A stretch of DNA of 37,863 nucleotides. Origin: an uncultured Paracoccaceae bacterium. GTDB taxonomy: Bacteria; Pseudomonadota; Alphaproteobacteria; Rhodobacterales; Rhodobacteraceae. Shown here in pieces: positions 1 through 8,306 of this stretch. The stretch spans positions 1-37,863 of the forward strand of contig CALKXV010000058.1 in assembly GCA_938005545.1 (NCBI GenBank), in the 5' to 3' direction. Within the stretch, counting starts at the first letter, position 1, and each line of letters opens with the position of its first letter. A program made the translations under genes and the position numbers. The notes under the pieces were generated by a model, which saw nothing but the letters and a program-made list of their open reading frames with translations, was not told where the DNA came from and searched no databases.

Positions 1-2
1 AC

Positions 3-125
3 AAATCCATGGTCGACCAAGGGAAACCCAAAAAGATGGCCCTCACAGCTGTCATGCGCAAACTCATTGAACTCGCAAACGCCTTGGTGAGAGCGGATAG
101 GGAATGGCTGCCAAATGGTACTTGA
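3..125 (+). CDS. IS110-family transposase, C-terminal fragment (cut by window edge)
   Basis: The frame is open from the window edge and ends in TGA at 123-125. The visible 40 residues end in a motif like MRKLIELANALVRADREW, which matches the C-terminal tail usual for IS110/IS1111 transposases (RKLI-LANALL-R). The family are DEDD-type transposases that move circular intermediates. The N-terminal catalytic domain would lie left of the window, so whether the copy is intact cannot be judged. The 115 bases after the stop are probably the IS end, but no terminal repeat could be defined. Confidence 0.75.
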   Translation, partial: KSMVDQGKPKKMALTAVMRKLIELANALVRADREWLPNGT

Positions 126-180
126 CCAAGACGGATACTCATTGCCGTCATCCAGGGCTTTCAGACGGACAAATTCGCCC

Positions 181-205
181 GAGTGAGGCCCTCCAGGGCC
201 CGCTC
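181..205. repeat. GC-rich hairpin between the IS110 end and the VOC gene
   Basis: GGCCCT at 187-192 and AGGGCC at 195-200 form a perfect inverted repeat with only two bases between them, with partly complementary flanks (GAG at 181-183, CTC at 203-205). It lies between the transposase stop and the converging VOC gene, so it could be a subterminal IS structure or a weak terminator. No T-run follows on either strand, so terminator function is doubtful. Confidence 0.35.
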
Positions 206-240
206 AGCGGACTGAAGCTGGCGTTCCAATGATGAATTAG

Positions 241-705
241 TTAGGAAAGGACCTCTTCCAACTCAAAGAGGTTTCCCCAAGGGTCCGCGAAAAAAGCCAA
301 CTTGCGTCCAATCGCTTCGACTTCAAATGGCTCGGTAACAATGGTCACGCCGCGTGTTCGAAGATCTTCTAACGTTTCGTCAACCGAAGACACGGTGAAA
401 CAAAAGTGATGAAATCCAGTTGTAGAAAATGAGCCCGGAAAGTCGGTAGAGGCCCGTTCTCCAATAGCTGGGTCGTTTCCGCCAACAATTTCGATGACGC
501 AGCGATCATCATTTGCAGCTGCAAAATAGCCCATGTCGACGTTTAGCATTGCTTCGTGCCATTCATGTACGACACGAAAATCTAGTTTGTCGATAAACCA
601 CTGTTTTGCCTCGGCGAATTCGGGTACGCGCAAACAGAAATGGCTGGCGCGCAATGCGGCCAATGGCGCGGTCGGATTCGTAGGCGGCATCACGAAATTC
701 GGCAT
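241..705 (-). CDS. VOC-fold (glyoxalase/bleomycin-resistance type) protein
   Basis: A 154-residue single-module vicinal-oxygen-chelate protein. Two beta-alpha-beta-beta-beta repeats can be followed: HFCLRVPEF near residue 22, and HHFCFTV near 99 leading to AFFADPWGNLFELEE at 138-151. Likely metal ligands are His22, His99 or His100, and Glu148 or Glu150. The family includes glyoxalase I, dioxygenases and resistance proteins, so the substrate cannot be assigned. The start is the ATG at 705 because GGAGAG lies 7 bases upstream of it. Longer in-frame starts at 720 and 771 have no good ribosome site. It reads alone, between an IS remnant and an unrelated gene. Confidence 0.8.
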   Translation of the reverse strand: MPNFVMPPTNPTAPLAALRASHFCLRVPEFAEAKQWFIDKLDFRVVHEWHEAMLNVDMGYFAAANDDRCVIEIVGGNDPAIGERASTDFPGSFSTTGFHHFCFTVSSVDETLEDLRTRGVTIVTEPFEVEAIGRKLAFFADPWGNLFELEEVLS

Positions 706-867
706 CTGAATTCTCTCCATCAGACAGCGTTTTAGGACGCTGCCAAAGCAACATGCACTTGTATGGCGCACTGATCAATTCAGGTGGCGCATTAGACCGT
801 TAGAGCGCGACAGACTTAAAGTAGTCGGTTTGGGCTGCGGTTTCATCGTTTTGCCCAGCTTTCCCGG

Positions 868-1539
868 TTATACTCCCGCGCCAGGCGAAAGCGACATGAA
901 GACCCTTACGTAGTCCCCGGGGCTTGATCCGGCCCAATAGATCCAAAGCCGGAAGGGGTCGCGTTCGTCCACCCAAACGGAATCGCCGGGTTCGAGGCCG
1001 CGTAACTCGGTTCCGATGTAGTTGATCGAGGTATTTGCCAGAAAATCCGTGTCTCCCATGATGTCTTTGAAAGCTGCAACCCCCAGAATGGGGCTGTCGA
1101 AGAACACTTGGTGGCTGGCCACGGTTGATCCTTGCGAGATCACGCCGTTTTCGCCGCCGATGTCGACGCGGATTGGCAGTGGCAGAATGATGTTCTGAAC
1201 TTCGTCGAAGGCGTAAAGATTGTCGTCGTCGAAATCATCTTCCCCAACTGAAAACGGCTGGTCTGTTGTCAGTTTCGCGAACTGCCCGGTGCCGGTTTGC
1301 TTTTCGATTTTCCCAAAATCTGGACTGCGGGCCGCGCGCCATAAGACGTCTGCGGCAAGCCCGCGCAAAACTATTCGCCGAGGCAACGCGCGAAGCGCAG
1401 ACATTAACCATTTGGTCATTCTTGCGCCCGCAAAGACGTACAAACCAAAAAAAGGCGGCCAGATAGCATGTACAAAACGGAACCAAATACGCGATTGGCG
1501 CACCGATGCGTAAGCTGTTGTTAACGAAACGGGGGCCAT
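868..1539 (-). CDS. Unrecognised protein with a domain resembling Roseobacter secreted proteins
   Basis: A 223-residue frame from ATG at 1539. The first 45 residues contain a hydrophobic, aromatic-rich stretch (about 18-40), then a basic linker. From about residue 95 it becomes acidic (EDDFDDDNLYAFDE) and contains VASHQVFFDSP, ILGV, DFLANTSINYIG, LRGLEPGDSVW and SSPGDYVRVF. That order resembles, from memory, the ligand-like domain of secreted VPLPA-CTERM proteins in this clade. However, no clean signal peptide and no C-terminal sorting signal are present. The start is uncertain: the site upstream of 1539 is weak, and internal ATGs at codons 41 and 46 are alternatives. It may be a decayed or rearranged exported protein. 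Function is unknown. Confidence 0.55.
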   Translation of the reverse strand: MAPVSLTTAYASVRQSRIWFRFVHAIWPPFFGLYVFAGARMTKWLMSALRALPRRIVLRGLAADVLWRAARSPDFGKIEKQTGTGQFAKLTTDQPFSVGEDDFDDDNLYAFDEVQNIILPLPIRVDIGGENGVISQGSTVASHQVFFDSPILGVAAFKDIMGDTDFLANTSINYIGTELRGLEPGDSVWVDERDPFRLWIYWAGSSPGDYVRVFMSLSPGAGV

Positions 1540-1646
1540 CTGACACTTGGCCGAGCAGATTGGAGAGGTTAGATTGGAAACATTCGAATTGTGATAGCAT
1601 GACGTGTTCCAGAGCCCGGCAATTGGCGATTTGTTAACTCGGGCAA

Positions 1647-1668
1647 GTCAAGGAATTGTAAACTTGAC
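1647..1668. promoter_or_regulatory. Inverted repeat upstream of the sdh operon
   Basis: GTCAAG (1647-1652) and CTTGAC (1663-1668) are perfect inverted arms separated by 10 bases, about 90 bases upstream of the sdhC start. The right arm overlaps a TTGACG that could act as a -35 element, though no convincing -10 was found at 17 bases. A protein-bound operator or a short hairpin are both possible. Arms this short can arise by chance. Confidence 0.3.
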
Positions 1669-1754
1669 GCGACTAGGGCGTGACAACCGAGTATGTTTTG
1701 TTATTACGACACCAGCAGTTATCACTGTGCGAGCGCACCAGAAGGGAGCTATCC

Positions 1755-2138
1755 ATGGCTGACGTGAACCGGGGCAATCGCCCATTGTCGCCGCATTTGT
1801 CGGTGTACCGGCCGCAGCTGACGTCCATAACGTCGATCCTGACACGCATCACCGGAACAGCATTGTTGCTTGCCGCCTTGCTGACGGTCTGGTGGTTTCT
1901 CGCCGCAGCCTCATCGCCAGAATATTTCGCAGTTGCAGATGGGCTTATCACATCTTGGCTGGGTGATCTGATCATGACGCTGTCGGCTTGGGCGCTCTGG
2001 TATCACGCGTTGGCTGGTCTGCGTCACCTTGTCTGGGACAGCGGACGCGGGCTTGACGTTGAGGCGGCCGAGAAGTCAGGCGTTGCGATCATTGTTCTGT
2101 CGATCGTGCTGACCATTTTAACCGTGCTGATCGTATAA
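1755..2138 (+). CDS. sdhC: Succinate dehydrogenase cytochrome b556 subunit
   Basis: Membrane anchor of complex II (127 aa), which helps bind heme b and ubiquinone in the inner membrane. The family opening RPLSPHLSVY lies at residues 9-18. Three hydrophobic helices follow at about 28-52, 62-90 and 108-127. The heme-ligand signature H84-ALAGLRHLVWD95 is intact. The start is the ATG at 1755, preceded by GAAGGGAG; an upstream in-frame extension to 1680 has no ribosome site and does not look like SdhC. It is the first gene of the sdhCDAB operon, with sdhD 12 bases downstream. Confidence 0.96.
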   Translation: MADVNRGNRPLSPHLSVYRPQLTSITSILTRITGTALLLAALLTVWWFLAAASSPEYFAVADGLITSWLGDLIMTLSAWALWYHALAGLRHLVWDSGRGLDVEAAEKSGVAIIVLSIVLTILTVLIV

Positions 2139-2150
2139 AGGAGAGCGCAG

Positions 2151-2522
2151 ATGTCATATATGACCGATCTAAAACGCGCCACAGGCCACGGGTCCGCCCG
2201 TGAAGGCACGCGCCGCCATTGGGGTATGACGAAATCCAGCGTTGCGCTGTTGATCTTGTTGCCCTTTTTCGTCTTCACATTCGGACCCATGCTGGGCCAA
2301 CCCCATGCCGAGGTTATTGCCTACTTTGCGCGCCCATTTCCCGCCATTGTGGCGGCACTGATGATCGTTGTCGGCTTTATGCATTTCAAGAACGGCATTC
2401 AAATGGTGATTGAGGATTACGTGCACGGGACAGCTCGCGAATACACAATTATCATAACGACTTGCCTGTCTTACGGCGCAGCGGCAGTTGGCGTTTTCGC
2501 CATTGCCAAGATCGCACTCTGA
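2151..2522 (+). CDS. sdhD: Succinate dehydrogenase hydrophobic membrane anchor subunit
   Basis: Second membrane anchor of complex II (123 aa). Three transmembrane helices are seen at about 30-50, 62-83 and 97-121. The helix II motif GFMHFKNGIQMVIEDYVHG carries His78, a likely heme b ligand, and the Asp89-Tyr90 pair near the quinone site. AAGGAGAG lies just upstream of the ATG at 2151. sdhA starts 9 bases after the stop, so the genes are co-transcribed. Confidence 0.95.
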   Translation: MSYMTDLKRATGHGSAREGTRRHWGMTKSSVALLILLPFFVFTFGPMLGQPHAEVIAYFARPFPAIVAALMIVVGFMHFKNGIQMVIEDYVHGTAREYTIIITTCLSYGAAAVGVFAIAKIAL

Positions 2523-2531
2523 GGAACCAAC

Positions 2532-4334
2532 ATGGCCGCTTACGACTACGAAACGCATGAGTACGACTGCATTGTGATTGGCGCCGGTGGTGCCGGGTTG
2601 CGCGCCACACTTGGCATGGCAGAACAAGGCCTGCGTACGGCTTGCATTACCAAGGTTTTCCCGACCCGGTCGCATACTGTTGCGGCGCAGGGCGGTATCG
2701 CTGCATCGCTGTCGAATATGGGCCCCGATCACTGGCAATGGCACATGTATGACACCGTGAAGGGCTCGGATTGGTTGGGCGACACGGATGCGATGGAGTA
2801 CCTTGCCCGCGAAGCCCCGAAAGCTGTTTACGAATTGGAACACTATGGCGTTCCATTCTCGCGGACCGAAGATGGTAAGATTTACCAACGGCCCTTTGGC
2901 GGGCATACGACCGAATTTGGCGAAGGCCCGCCAGTTCAGCGCACCTGTGCCGCAGCTGATCGGACCGGTCACGCGATCCTGCACACGCTATACGGCCAAA
3001 GCCTTAAGAACAATGCAGAATTCTATATCGAGTATTTCGCAACCGATCTGATCATGGCCGAAGATGGCACTTGTCAGGGTGTGGTCGCTTGGAATCTTGA
3101 AGACGGCTCGATGCACGTTTTTTCCGCCAAGATGACCGTGCTTGCGACCGGCGGATACGGCCGTGCCTATTTCAGCGCGACGTCTGCCCACACTTGCACG
3201 GGCGACGGCGGCGGTATGGCTGCACGCGCAGGATTGCCGCTTCAGGATATGGAGTTTGTTCAATTCCACCCGACCGGCATCTATGGTTCGGGCACGCTGA
3301 TCACCGAGGGCGCGCGCGGCGAAGGCGGGTATCTGACAAACTCTGAAGGCGAACGCTTTATGGAGCGGTATGCGCCAACCTACAAAGACCTTGCCAGTCG
3401 GGACGTGGTATCGCGCTGCATGACGCTGGAAATCCGCGAAGGCCGTGGCGTTGGTGCCGATAGCGATCACATCCATCTACACCTGAACCACCTGCCACCT
3501 GAAACCCTCGCGTTGCGGCTACCGGGCATTACGGAATCTGCGCGCATCTTTGCGGGCGTTGATCTGACCCGCGAGCCGATCCCAGTTTTGCCGACGGTGC
3601 ATTACAACATGGGCGGTATCCCCACCAACTATTGGGGCGAAGTGTTGAACCCGACGGCGGACAATCCCGACCGTATCAGCCCCGGCCTGATGGCGGTTGG
3701 CGAAGCAGGATGTGCGTCGGTGCATGGGGCCAACCGACTTGGGTCTAACTCACTGATTGACTTGGTGGTCTTTGGTCGCGCTGCCGCGATTAAAGCGGGC
3801 GAAGTCGTGGATCGCACAGGCGGAAACCCGGCGCTTAACCAAGCTTCGGTCGACGCCGCATTTGATCGGTTTGATCGCTTCCGTCACGCAGATGGCGCGG
3901 TGCCAACGGCGGATTTACGTCTTGAGATGCAGAAAACAATGCAAGAAGACGCAGCCGTTTTCCGCACCGACAAGACCCTTGCCGAAGGCGTCAAGAAAAT
4001 GAACGGCGTGGCGGCGAAGATGAGCGATCTTAAGGTGTCAGACCGTTCGATGGTCTGGAACTCTGATCTGATGGAGACGCTTGAACTCGACAATCTTATG
4101 CCAAATGCTTTGGCCACGATTGTCAGTGCCGAAGCCCGTAAGGAAAGTCGCGGTGCGCAGGCGCACGAAGACTACCCGGATCGCGACGATGTCAATTGGC
4201 GCAAGCACACGCTGGCCACGGTGGATGACAAAGTGACGCTGACCTATCGTCCGGTGCATCTTGATCCCTTGTCGAGCGAAGCCGAAGGGGGGATCGAGAT
4301 CAAAAAGATCGCACCCAAGGCACGGGTCTATTGA
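2532..4334 (+). CDS. sdhA: Succinate dehydrogenase flavoprotein subunit
   Basis: Catalytic subunit of complex II (600 aa), oxidising succinate to fumarate with covalently bound FAD on the cytoplasmic side of the inner membrane. Visible features are the dinucleotide-binding GAGGAG at 17-22, RSHT with His48 as the FAD attachment site, the active-site block around HPTG (His246) with [12 protein letters not shown] after it, and the catalytic-arginine region near 291. Length is normal for the family. GAGG precedes the ATG. Its stop overlaps the TTG start of a small lipoprotein gene, so that gene is probably translationally coupled. Confidence 0.97.
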   Translation: MAAYDYETHEYDCIVIGAGGAGLRATLGMAEQGLRTACITKVFPTRSHTVAAQGGIAASLSNMGPDHWQWHMYDTVKGSDWLGDTDAMEYLAREAPKAVYELEHYGVPFSRTEDGKIYQRPFGGHTTEFGEGPPVQRTCAAADRTGHAILHTLYGQSLKNNAEFYIEYFATDLIMAEDGTCQGVVAWNLEDGSMHVFSAKMTVLATGGYGRAYFSATSAHTCTGDGGGMAARAGLPLQDMEFVQFHPTGIYGSGTLITEGARGEGGYLTNSEGERFMERYAPTYKDLASRDVVSRCMTLEIREGRGVGADSDHIHLHLNHLPPETLALRLPGITESARIFAGVDLTREPIPVLPTVHYNMGGIPTNYWGEVLNPTADNPDRISPGLMAVGEAGCASVHGANRLGSNSLIDLVVFGRAAAIKAGEVVDRTGGNPALNQASVDAAFDRFDRFRHADGAVPTADLRLEMQKTMQEDAAVFRTDKTLAEGVKKMNGVAAKMSDLKVSDRSMVWNSDLMETLELDNLMPNALATIVSAEARKESRGAQAHEDYPDRDDVNWRKHTLATVDDKVTLTYRPVHLDPLSSEAEGGIEIKKIAPKARVY

Positions 4335-4642
4335 TCCAGCACCTGACATATCCAGCGCGCACCGCCGCTTTTATGTCTTTTGCGGCTTTGGCGGCTTGTG
4401 GCCCATCTTCACCCGAACAGGCAGCAAAGTTTTGCGAAGATCGGGCGCGATCTGCATTGGGCCCAACTGGGTTTGCCGGTATATCGCAACGCAGTGACGG
4501 CAGCACACGGCGCCAACTTGAACTTTCCGTCACTAGCGACTTCTTGCTCGGTCGTGATCCATACCAAGTCTACGACAGTTGCGTTCGCCAACAATCGGGG
4601 CAGGGGCCAATCCGGCCACTGATTCTGGACGAAGAATATTAG
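4331..4642 (+). CDS. Small predicted lipoprotein between sdhA and sdhB (first)
   Basis: A 103-residue frame whose TTG start overlaps the sdhA stop (TTGA), with AAGG 10 bases upstream. The N-terminus reads as a lipoprotein signal: basic/hydrophobic, then the lipobox L20-A-A-C23 followed by [17 protein letters not shown]. Two further cysteines (about 35 and 85) could pair in the periplasm. An internal ATG at codon 15 would shorten the signal too much. The family is not recognised. Position and coupling suggest co-expression with SDH, but a role in complex II is only inference. Confidence 0.7.
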   Translation: MIQHLTYPARTAAFMSFAALAACGPSSPEQAAKFCEDRARSALGPTGFAGISQRSDGSTRRQLELSVTSDFLLGRDPYQVYDSCVRQQSGQGPIRPLILDEEY

Positions 4643-4649
4643 GAGCCGC

Positions 4650-4976
4650 ATGATGATCCGCACTCTGACGCTTTCGTCGCTTGCTCTTGTCTTGGCCGGT
4701 TGCTCGTCTGAGTTTCAGGACGAACTGGCCCGTGATGCTGCAAAATCCGCCGTTCGCCCAGTGTTGCAAGAACGCTTGCCCGGTGTTCCAATAGAACCAG
4801 CAACGGATTGTGTGATCGACAACGCCACATCCGGCGAAATTTTGACGCTTGCCGCAGATGCCGTCACCGGACCAACCGCAAGCACGGTCGAAATCGTTTC
4901 AGAAATTCTGGTGCGACCCGACACACTCACCTGTCTGGCCACCGAAGGCCTCCCGTCTTTGTTGCGCGGTCTTTAA
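4650..4976 (+). CDS. Small predicted lipoprotein between sdhA and sdhB (second)
   Basis: A 108-residue protein with a classic lipoprotein signal: [18 protein letters not shown], lipobox L15-A-G-C18. The mature part is short and has two more cysteines (in DCVIDN and LTCLATEG), possibly a disulphide. AGGAG at 4641-4645 serves either of two adjacent ATGs (4650 or 4653; the second has the better spacing). It starts 7 bases after the preceding lipoprotein and ends 13 bases before sdhB, so it sits wholly inside the operon. The family is not recognised. A periplasmic assembly or stability role near complex II is a guess. Confidence 0.75.
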   Translation: MMIRTLTLSSLALVLAGCSSEFQDELARDAAKSAVRPVLQERLPGVPIEPATDCVIDNATSGEILTLAADAVTGPTASTVEIVSEILVRPDTLTCLATEGLPSLLRGL

Positions 4977-4989
4977 GAAAGGTTCCATC

Positions 4990-5769
4990 ATGGTTCAGCT
5001 GACCCTTCCCAAGAACTCCACAATCCGCGTGGGAAAATCCTGGCCCAAGCCGGACGGCGCCAAGAACACGCGTAAGGTCCAGATTTACCGTTGGAACCCG
5101 GACGATGGCAAAAATCCCAGCGTCGACACCTATTTTGTCGATATGGATACCTGTGGCCCAATGGTTCTGGACGTGCTGATCAAGATCAAGAATGAGATTG
5201 ATCCAACCCTGACGTTCCGTCGGTCGTGCCGTGAAGGCATTTGCGGGTCGTGCGCAATGAACATTGACGGGATCAACACCCTGGCCTGCATTTACGGTCA
5301 CGATGAAATTAAGGGTGACATCAAGATTTACCCGCTGCCGCATATGCCGGTGATCAAAGACTTGATCCCAGATCTGACCCATTTTTATGCCCAACACGCG
5401 TCAATCATGCCGTGGCTGGAAACCAAAACCAACCGTCCGCAAAAGGAATGGAAGCAATCCGTTGATGATCGTGAGAAACTCGACGGGCTTTATGAATGTG
5501 TGATGTGCGCTTGTTGTTCGACGGCTTGTCCGTCGTACTGGTGGAATGGTGATCGTTACCTTGGGCCAGCCGCGCTTTTACATGCTTACCGCTGGATCAT
5601 CGACAGCCGCGACGAAGCCACAGGCGAACGGTTGGACGAGTTGGAAGATCCCTTCAAGCTATACCGCTGCCACACCATCATGAATTGTGCCAAGACCTGC
5701 CCAAAGGGTCTGAACCCGGCCAAGGCGATTGCGGAAATCAAAAAGATGATGGTCGAACGAGTCGTCTGA
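4990..5769 (+). CDS. sdhB: Succinate dehydrogenase iron-sulfur subunit
   Basis: Electron-transfer subunit of complex II (259 aa), linking FAD to quinone through three clusters. The 2Fe-2S ligands lie in [13 protein letters not shown] with a later Cys in TLACIYG. The 4Fe-4S motif is [12 protein letters not shown]. The 3Fe-4S motif is [17 protein letters not shown]. The start is the ATG at 4990 with AGAAAGG upstream; the frame is open further upstream, but that part overlaps the lipoprotein gene and is not SdhB-like. It is the last core gene of the sdh operon. Confidence 0.97.
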   Translation: MVQLTLPKNSTIRVGKSWPKPDGAKNTRKVQIYRWNPDDGKNPSVDTYFVDMDTCGPMVLDVLIKIKNEIDPTLTFRRSCREGICGSCAMNIDGINTLACIYGHDEIKGDIKIYPLPHMPVIKDLIPDLTHFYAQHASIMPWLETKTNRPQKEWKQSVDDREKLDGLYECVMCACCSTACPSYWWNGDRYLGPAALLHAYRWIIDSRDEATGERLDELEDPFKLYRCHTIMNCAKTCPKGLNPAKAIAEIKKMMVERVV

Positions 5770-5804
5770 TCCGCTTTGCCTAAGTCGAAACAGGCGTACT
5801 GACG

Positions 5805-5999
5805 ATGGGCCCGCTGCTCATTTTGTTGGCGGCTGGCGTGTTTGGCTATCTGTGGTGGAAATACCGATACACAACCCTGACACGGCTGTGCCTGTGGCGT
5901 GAAGATCGTGCCGCTGGCGATTGGCGTTGTGCATCCTGCGGTGCCCGATGCCAACCAAAACCCGGACAAGGCCCGCGTCATTGTCTACGCAATCCCTGA
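5805..5999 (+). CDS. Small membrane protein with a zinc-ribbon-like tail
   Basis: A 64-residue frame 35 bases after sdhB. One N-terminal transmembrane helix (LLILLAAGVFGYLWW) is followed by a basic segment and then WRCASCGARCQ and a late HCLRNP, giving Cys-x2-Cys and His-Cys that could hold one zinc. Short proteins of this design occur in related genomes as far as I recall, but the family has no function I can name. The ribosome site is weak, so expression may depend on read-through from sdhB. Confidence 0.5.
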   Translation: MGPLLILLAAGVFGYLWWKYRYTTLTRLCLWREDRAAGDWRCASCGARCQPKPGQGPRHCLRNP

Positions 6000-6103
6000 C
6001 GACGTTTGCGCAATTTCTGACCGTTCCTTTCACGTGTGCCCCACGGGGTCTGCCAGGTGCGTGCCATAGACCGGCATAAACCACGTCTTTGAAAGGATTT
6101 GTC

Positions 6104-7525
6104 ATGACCCGATCCGCCGGGCTTCGATTTATTATTGTAGGCCTTCTGGCCTTTTTAATGTTCATCCCGCTAAGCCTTGTCAGCGATGTCGTGCGCGAAC
6201 GCGCGGATTACAGTAAGCAAACCATCTCTGGGCTAAGCCGCGAGTGGGGCGGAAAGCACCTTTTCTCGGGCCCGTTGATAGAAATCCCGGTGACCGAAGA
6301 GGTCACATATGATCGGCGTCGCGAGGCGGTGGACAGCGTCACCGGGCTGACGCTGCGCGACGAAAAAGGCAATCCGATCTTTGAGCATTTCGAGGAAACG
6401 GTGACCGAAAACCGGGTTCCGGTGTATCTTTACCCGGTCCAGTTGGACATCAACGTTGCCAGCGAAAGTACGACGCGAAGCCGTGGTGTTTTTGTTGTGC
6501 CTGTTTACACGGCTGATGTTCAATTAGCGTTCGATTTTGATGCCGAAGCCGCAGAAACCACACTAAAGGGGCAGGAGGTATTGCACTGGGATGACGCACG
6601 ACTGTCGGTTTTTCTGACGTCAAACCGTGGGCTTCGCGGCGAAGCACAACTTTTGGCGGACGGTCAAAACTTGGCGCTGGAACCCGTGTCAGGCAACAAT
6701 AACGAACGAACCGGTATCACAGCGGAACTGGGTGATCCGCGCGAGCTGCAAAAGTTCAAACTGATCCTCGCCGTCAATGGGGCCGAGACGTTCGCCGTAA
6801 CCGCGACGGGGCGAACGACACGGTTTTCCCTGACCAGCGATTGGCCCGATCCGAGCTTCTTTGGCACCTTCCTTCCCGACAGTCGCGAGATCACGGATGA
6901 AGGTTTTACGGCAAGTTGGACCGTCCCGCATTTGGCGCGTTCCCTGCCACAGGTTGGCCGTGACTTCCCGGACCAAATGGCACGCAGCCAAGCGACCATG
7001 GGGGCAAGGTTCATTACGCCGAACGATTTCTACCAAAAAGCATGGCGGGCTTCGCGCTATGGTATCTTGTTCATTTCGCTTACGTTTCTGACTATCTTGT
7101 TGTTGGATCGCTCCAGCGCACGTCCGGCACATCTCGTTCAGTACTTGATGGTTGGGTTGGCGCAGTCGGTCTTTATCTTGCTGATGGTGTCTTACGCCGA
7201 ACAAATTGGCTTTGGCGCTGCCTATCTTGTCGCTGCTGGCGCAACCATCGGACTGTTGGTGATGTTCGGTGCAACGGCCCTGAAGCTTGGCAAGCGCGTC
7301 GGGTTATTGGCGGGCATGTTGGTGACTGTCTACGGCGTACTTTACTTGACGCTTCGTTCAGCCGACCACGCTTTACTGGCAGGCTCAACGCTCGCATTCA
7401 TGGCGTTGGCACTGACGATGTGGTTGACGCGGAACGAAACATGGCACGGACCCGAGCGTCCCAAAGGCTGGCCGTTCCAAAGACGGGCCACTTCCGACGC
7501 GCCGCTCGCTGAAAAGCCCGCTTAA
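6104..7525 (+). CDS. creD: CreD-family inner membrane protein
   Basis: A 473-residue protein matching the CreD (inner membrane protein, cell-envelope integrity) architecture. It has one N-terminal helix ([18 protein letters not shown]), a large periplasmic beta-rich domain (about 30-310), then five or more helices at the C-terminus. Family hallmarks are the early RxxYSxxTI-like segment and VPLYxVQL-like strands. The start is the ATG at 6104 (GAAAGGA 7 bases upstream) rather than the in-frame codon at 6089. In E. coli creD belongs to the CreBC regulon; no creB or creC is present here, so control is unknown. Its stop overlaps that of deoD, tail to tail. Confidence 0.85.
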   Translation: MTRSAGLRFIIVGLLAFLMFIPLSLVSDVVRERADYSKQTISGLSREWGGKHLFSGPLIEIPVTEEVTYDRRREAVDSVTGLTLRDEKGNPIFEHFEETVTENRVPVYLYPVQLDINVASESTTRSRGVFVVPVYTADVQLAFDFDAEAAETTLKGQEVLHWDDARLSVFLTSNRGLRGEAQLLADGQNLALEPVSGNNNERTGITAELGDPRELQKFKLILAVNGAETFAVTATGRTTRFSLTSDWPDPSFFGTFLPDSREITDEGFTASWTVPHLARSLPQVGRDFPDQMARSQATMGARFITPNDFYQKAWRASRYGILFISLTFLTILLLDRSSARPAHLVQYLMVGLAQSVFILLMVSYAEQIGFGAAYLVAAGATIGLLVMFGATALKLGKRVGLLAGMLVTVYGVLYLTLRSADHALLAGSTLAFMALALTMWLTRNETWHGPERPKGWPFQRRATSDAPLAEKPA

Positions 7526-8229
7526 CTTGGAAAGGCGGCGTGAAGCGCAATGTCGACCATGTCTCCAAAGCTCTGCTCTCGGTCTTCCGAGGGCAGGGCT
7601 TCACCCGTTTGCAGGTGATCGGAAACTGTCAGAACAGCAAGCGCGCGTGCGCCGTATCGCGCAGCCAGTATATAAAGCTCAGCTGCTTCCATCTCGACGC
7701 CAAGAATTCCGTGGCGCGTCATTTGTTCCGTAAGATCGGGGCGCTCGTCATAAAAGACATCCGAAGAATAGATCCCGCCCACATGGGTCGCAACATTCTT
7801 TGTTTTGGCGGCCTCAACAGCGGCGGACAAAAGGCTCCAGTCGGCAGAGGGGGCAAAATTAACCTCCCGAAAAATTTCCAGTGAGGGTGTCGAAACCGAG
7901 GTCGCCGTCATCGCGATAATGACATCGCGAATTTTCACTTTTGCCTGCATGCCGCCGCAAGATCCGATACGGATCAAGGTCTTTGCGCCAAAATCTTTCA
8001 GCAATTCGTTGGCATAGATCGACAAAGACGGCATCCCCATGCCCGACCCTTGAATGGTGACCGGATGACCGTTCCAAGTCCCTGTAAATCCGAACATTCC
8101 GCGGACTTCGTTGACGAGCTTTGCGTTATCCAGAAACGTCTCGGCAGCCCATTTTGCACGGTAAGGGTCGCCGGGCATCAACACGGTTTCCGCAATCTCG
8201 CCCGGTTTCGCTCCAATGTGGACTGTCAT
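7522..8229 (-). CDS. deoD: Purine-nucleoside phosphorylase, DeoD type
   Basis: Hexameric phosphorylase (235 aa) that splits purine (deoxy)nucleosides with phosphate into base and (deoxy)ribose-1-phosphate in the cytoplasm. The opening [19 protein letters not shown] carries the phosphate-loop Gly-Asp. EMEAAELY places Glu179, Met180 and Glu181 exactly as in E. coli DeoD, and VSDH places the catalytic Asp204. AAGGAG lies 8 bases upstream of the ATG. It is convergent with creD, the two stops sharing TTAA. It could supply purines from nucleosides imported by the BMP-type transporter at 17060-22124, but is not in that operon. Confidence 0.95.
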   Translation of the reverse strand: MTVHIGAKPGEIAETVLMPGDPYRAKWAAETFLDNAKLVNEVRGMFGFTGTWNGHPVTIQGSGMGMPSLSIYANELLKDFGAKTLIRIGSCGGMQAKVKIRDVIIAMTATSVSTPSLEIFREVNFAPSADWSLLSAAVEAAKTKNVATHVGGIYSSDVFYDERPDLTEQMTRHGILGVEMEAAELYILAARYGARALAVLTVSDHLQTGEALPSEDREQSFGDMVDIALHAAFPS

Positions 8230-8306
8230 AGAATGGCTCCTTGGTTTCCGCTGGGGGTCTAGCCCAGGTTCAACGAAATCACCACCCGATGCAATTTCTT
8301 GCTGTG

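Noticed and set aside
2169-2984. Long open frame on the minus strand opposite sdhD and sdhA (271 codons)
   Set aside because: It lies wholly across well-supported genes; composition is that of an antisense shadow with no ribosome site or family features.
6031-6072. Short dyads between the small zinc-ribbon-like gene and creD (CCCCACGGGG; GGTCT/AGACC)
   Set aside because: Arms of four and five bases are expected by chance and no T-run follows.
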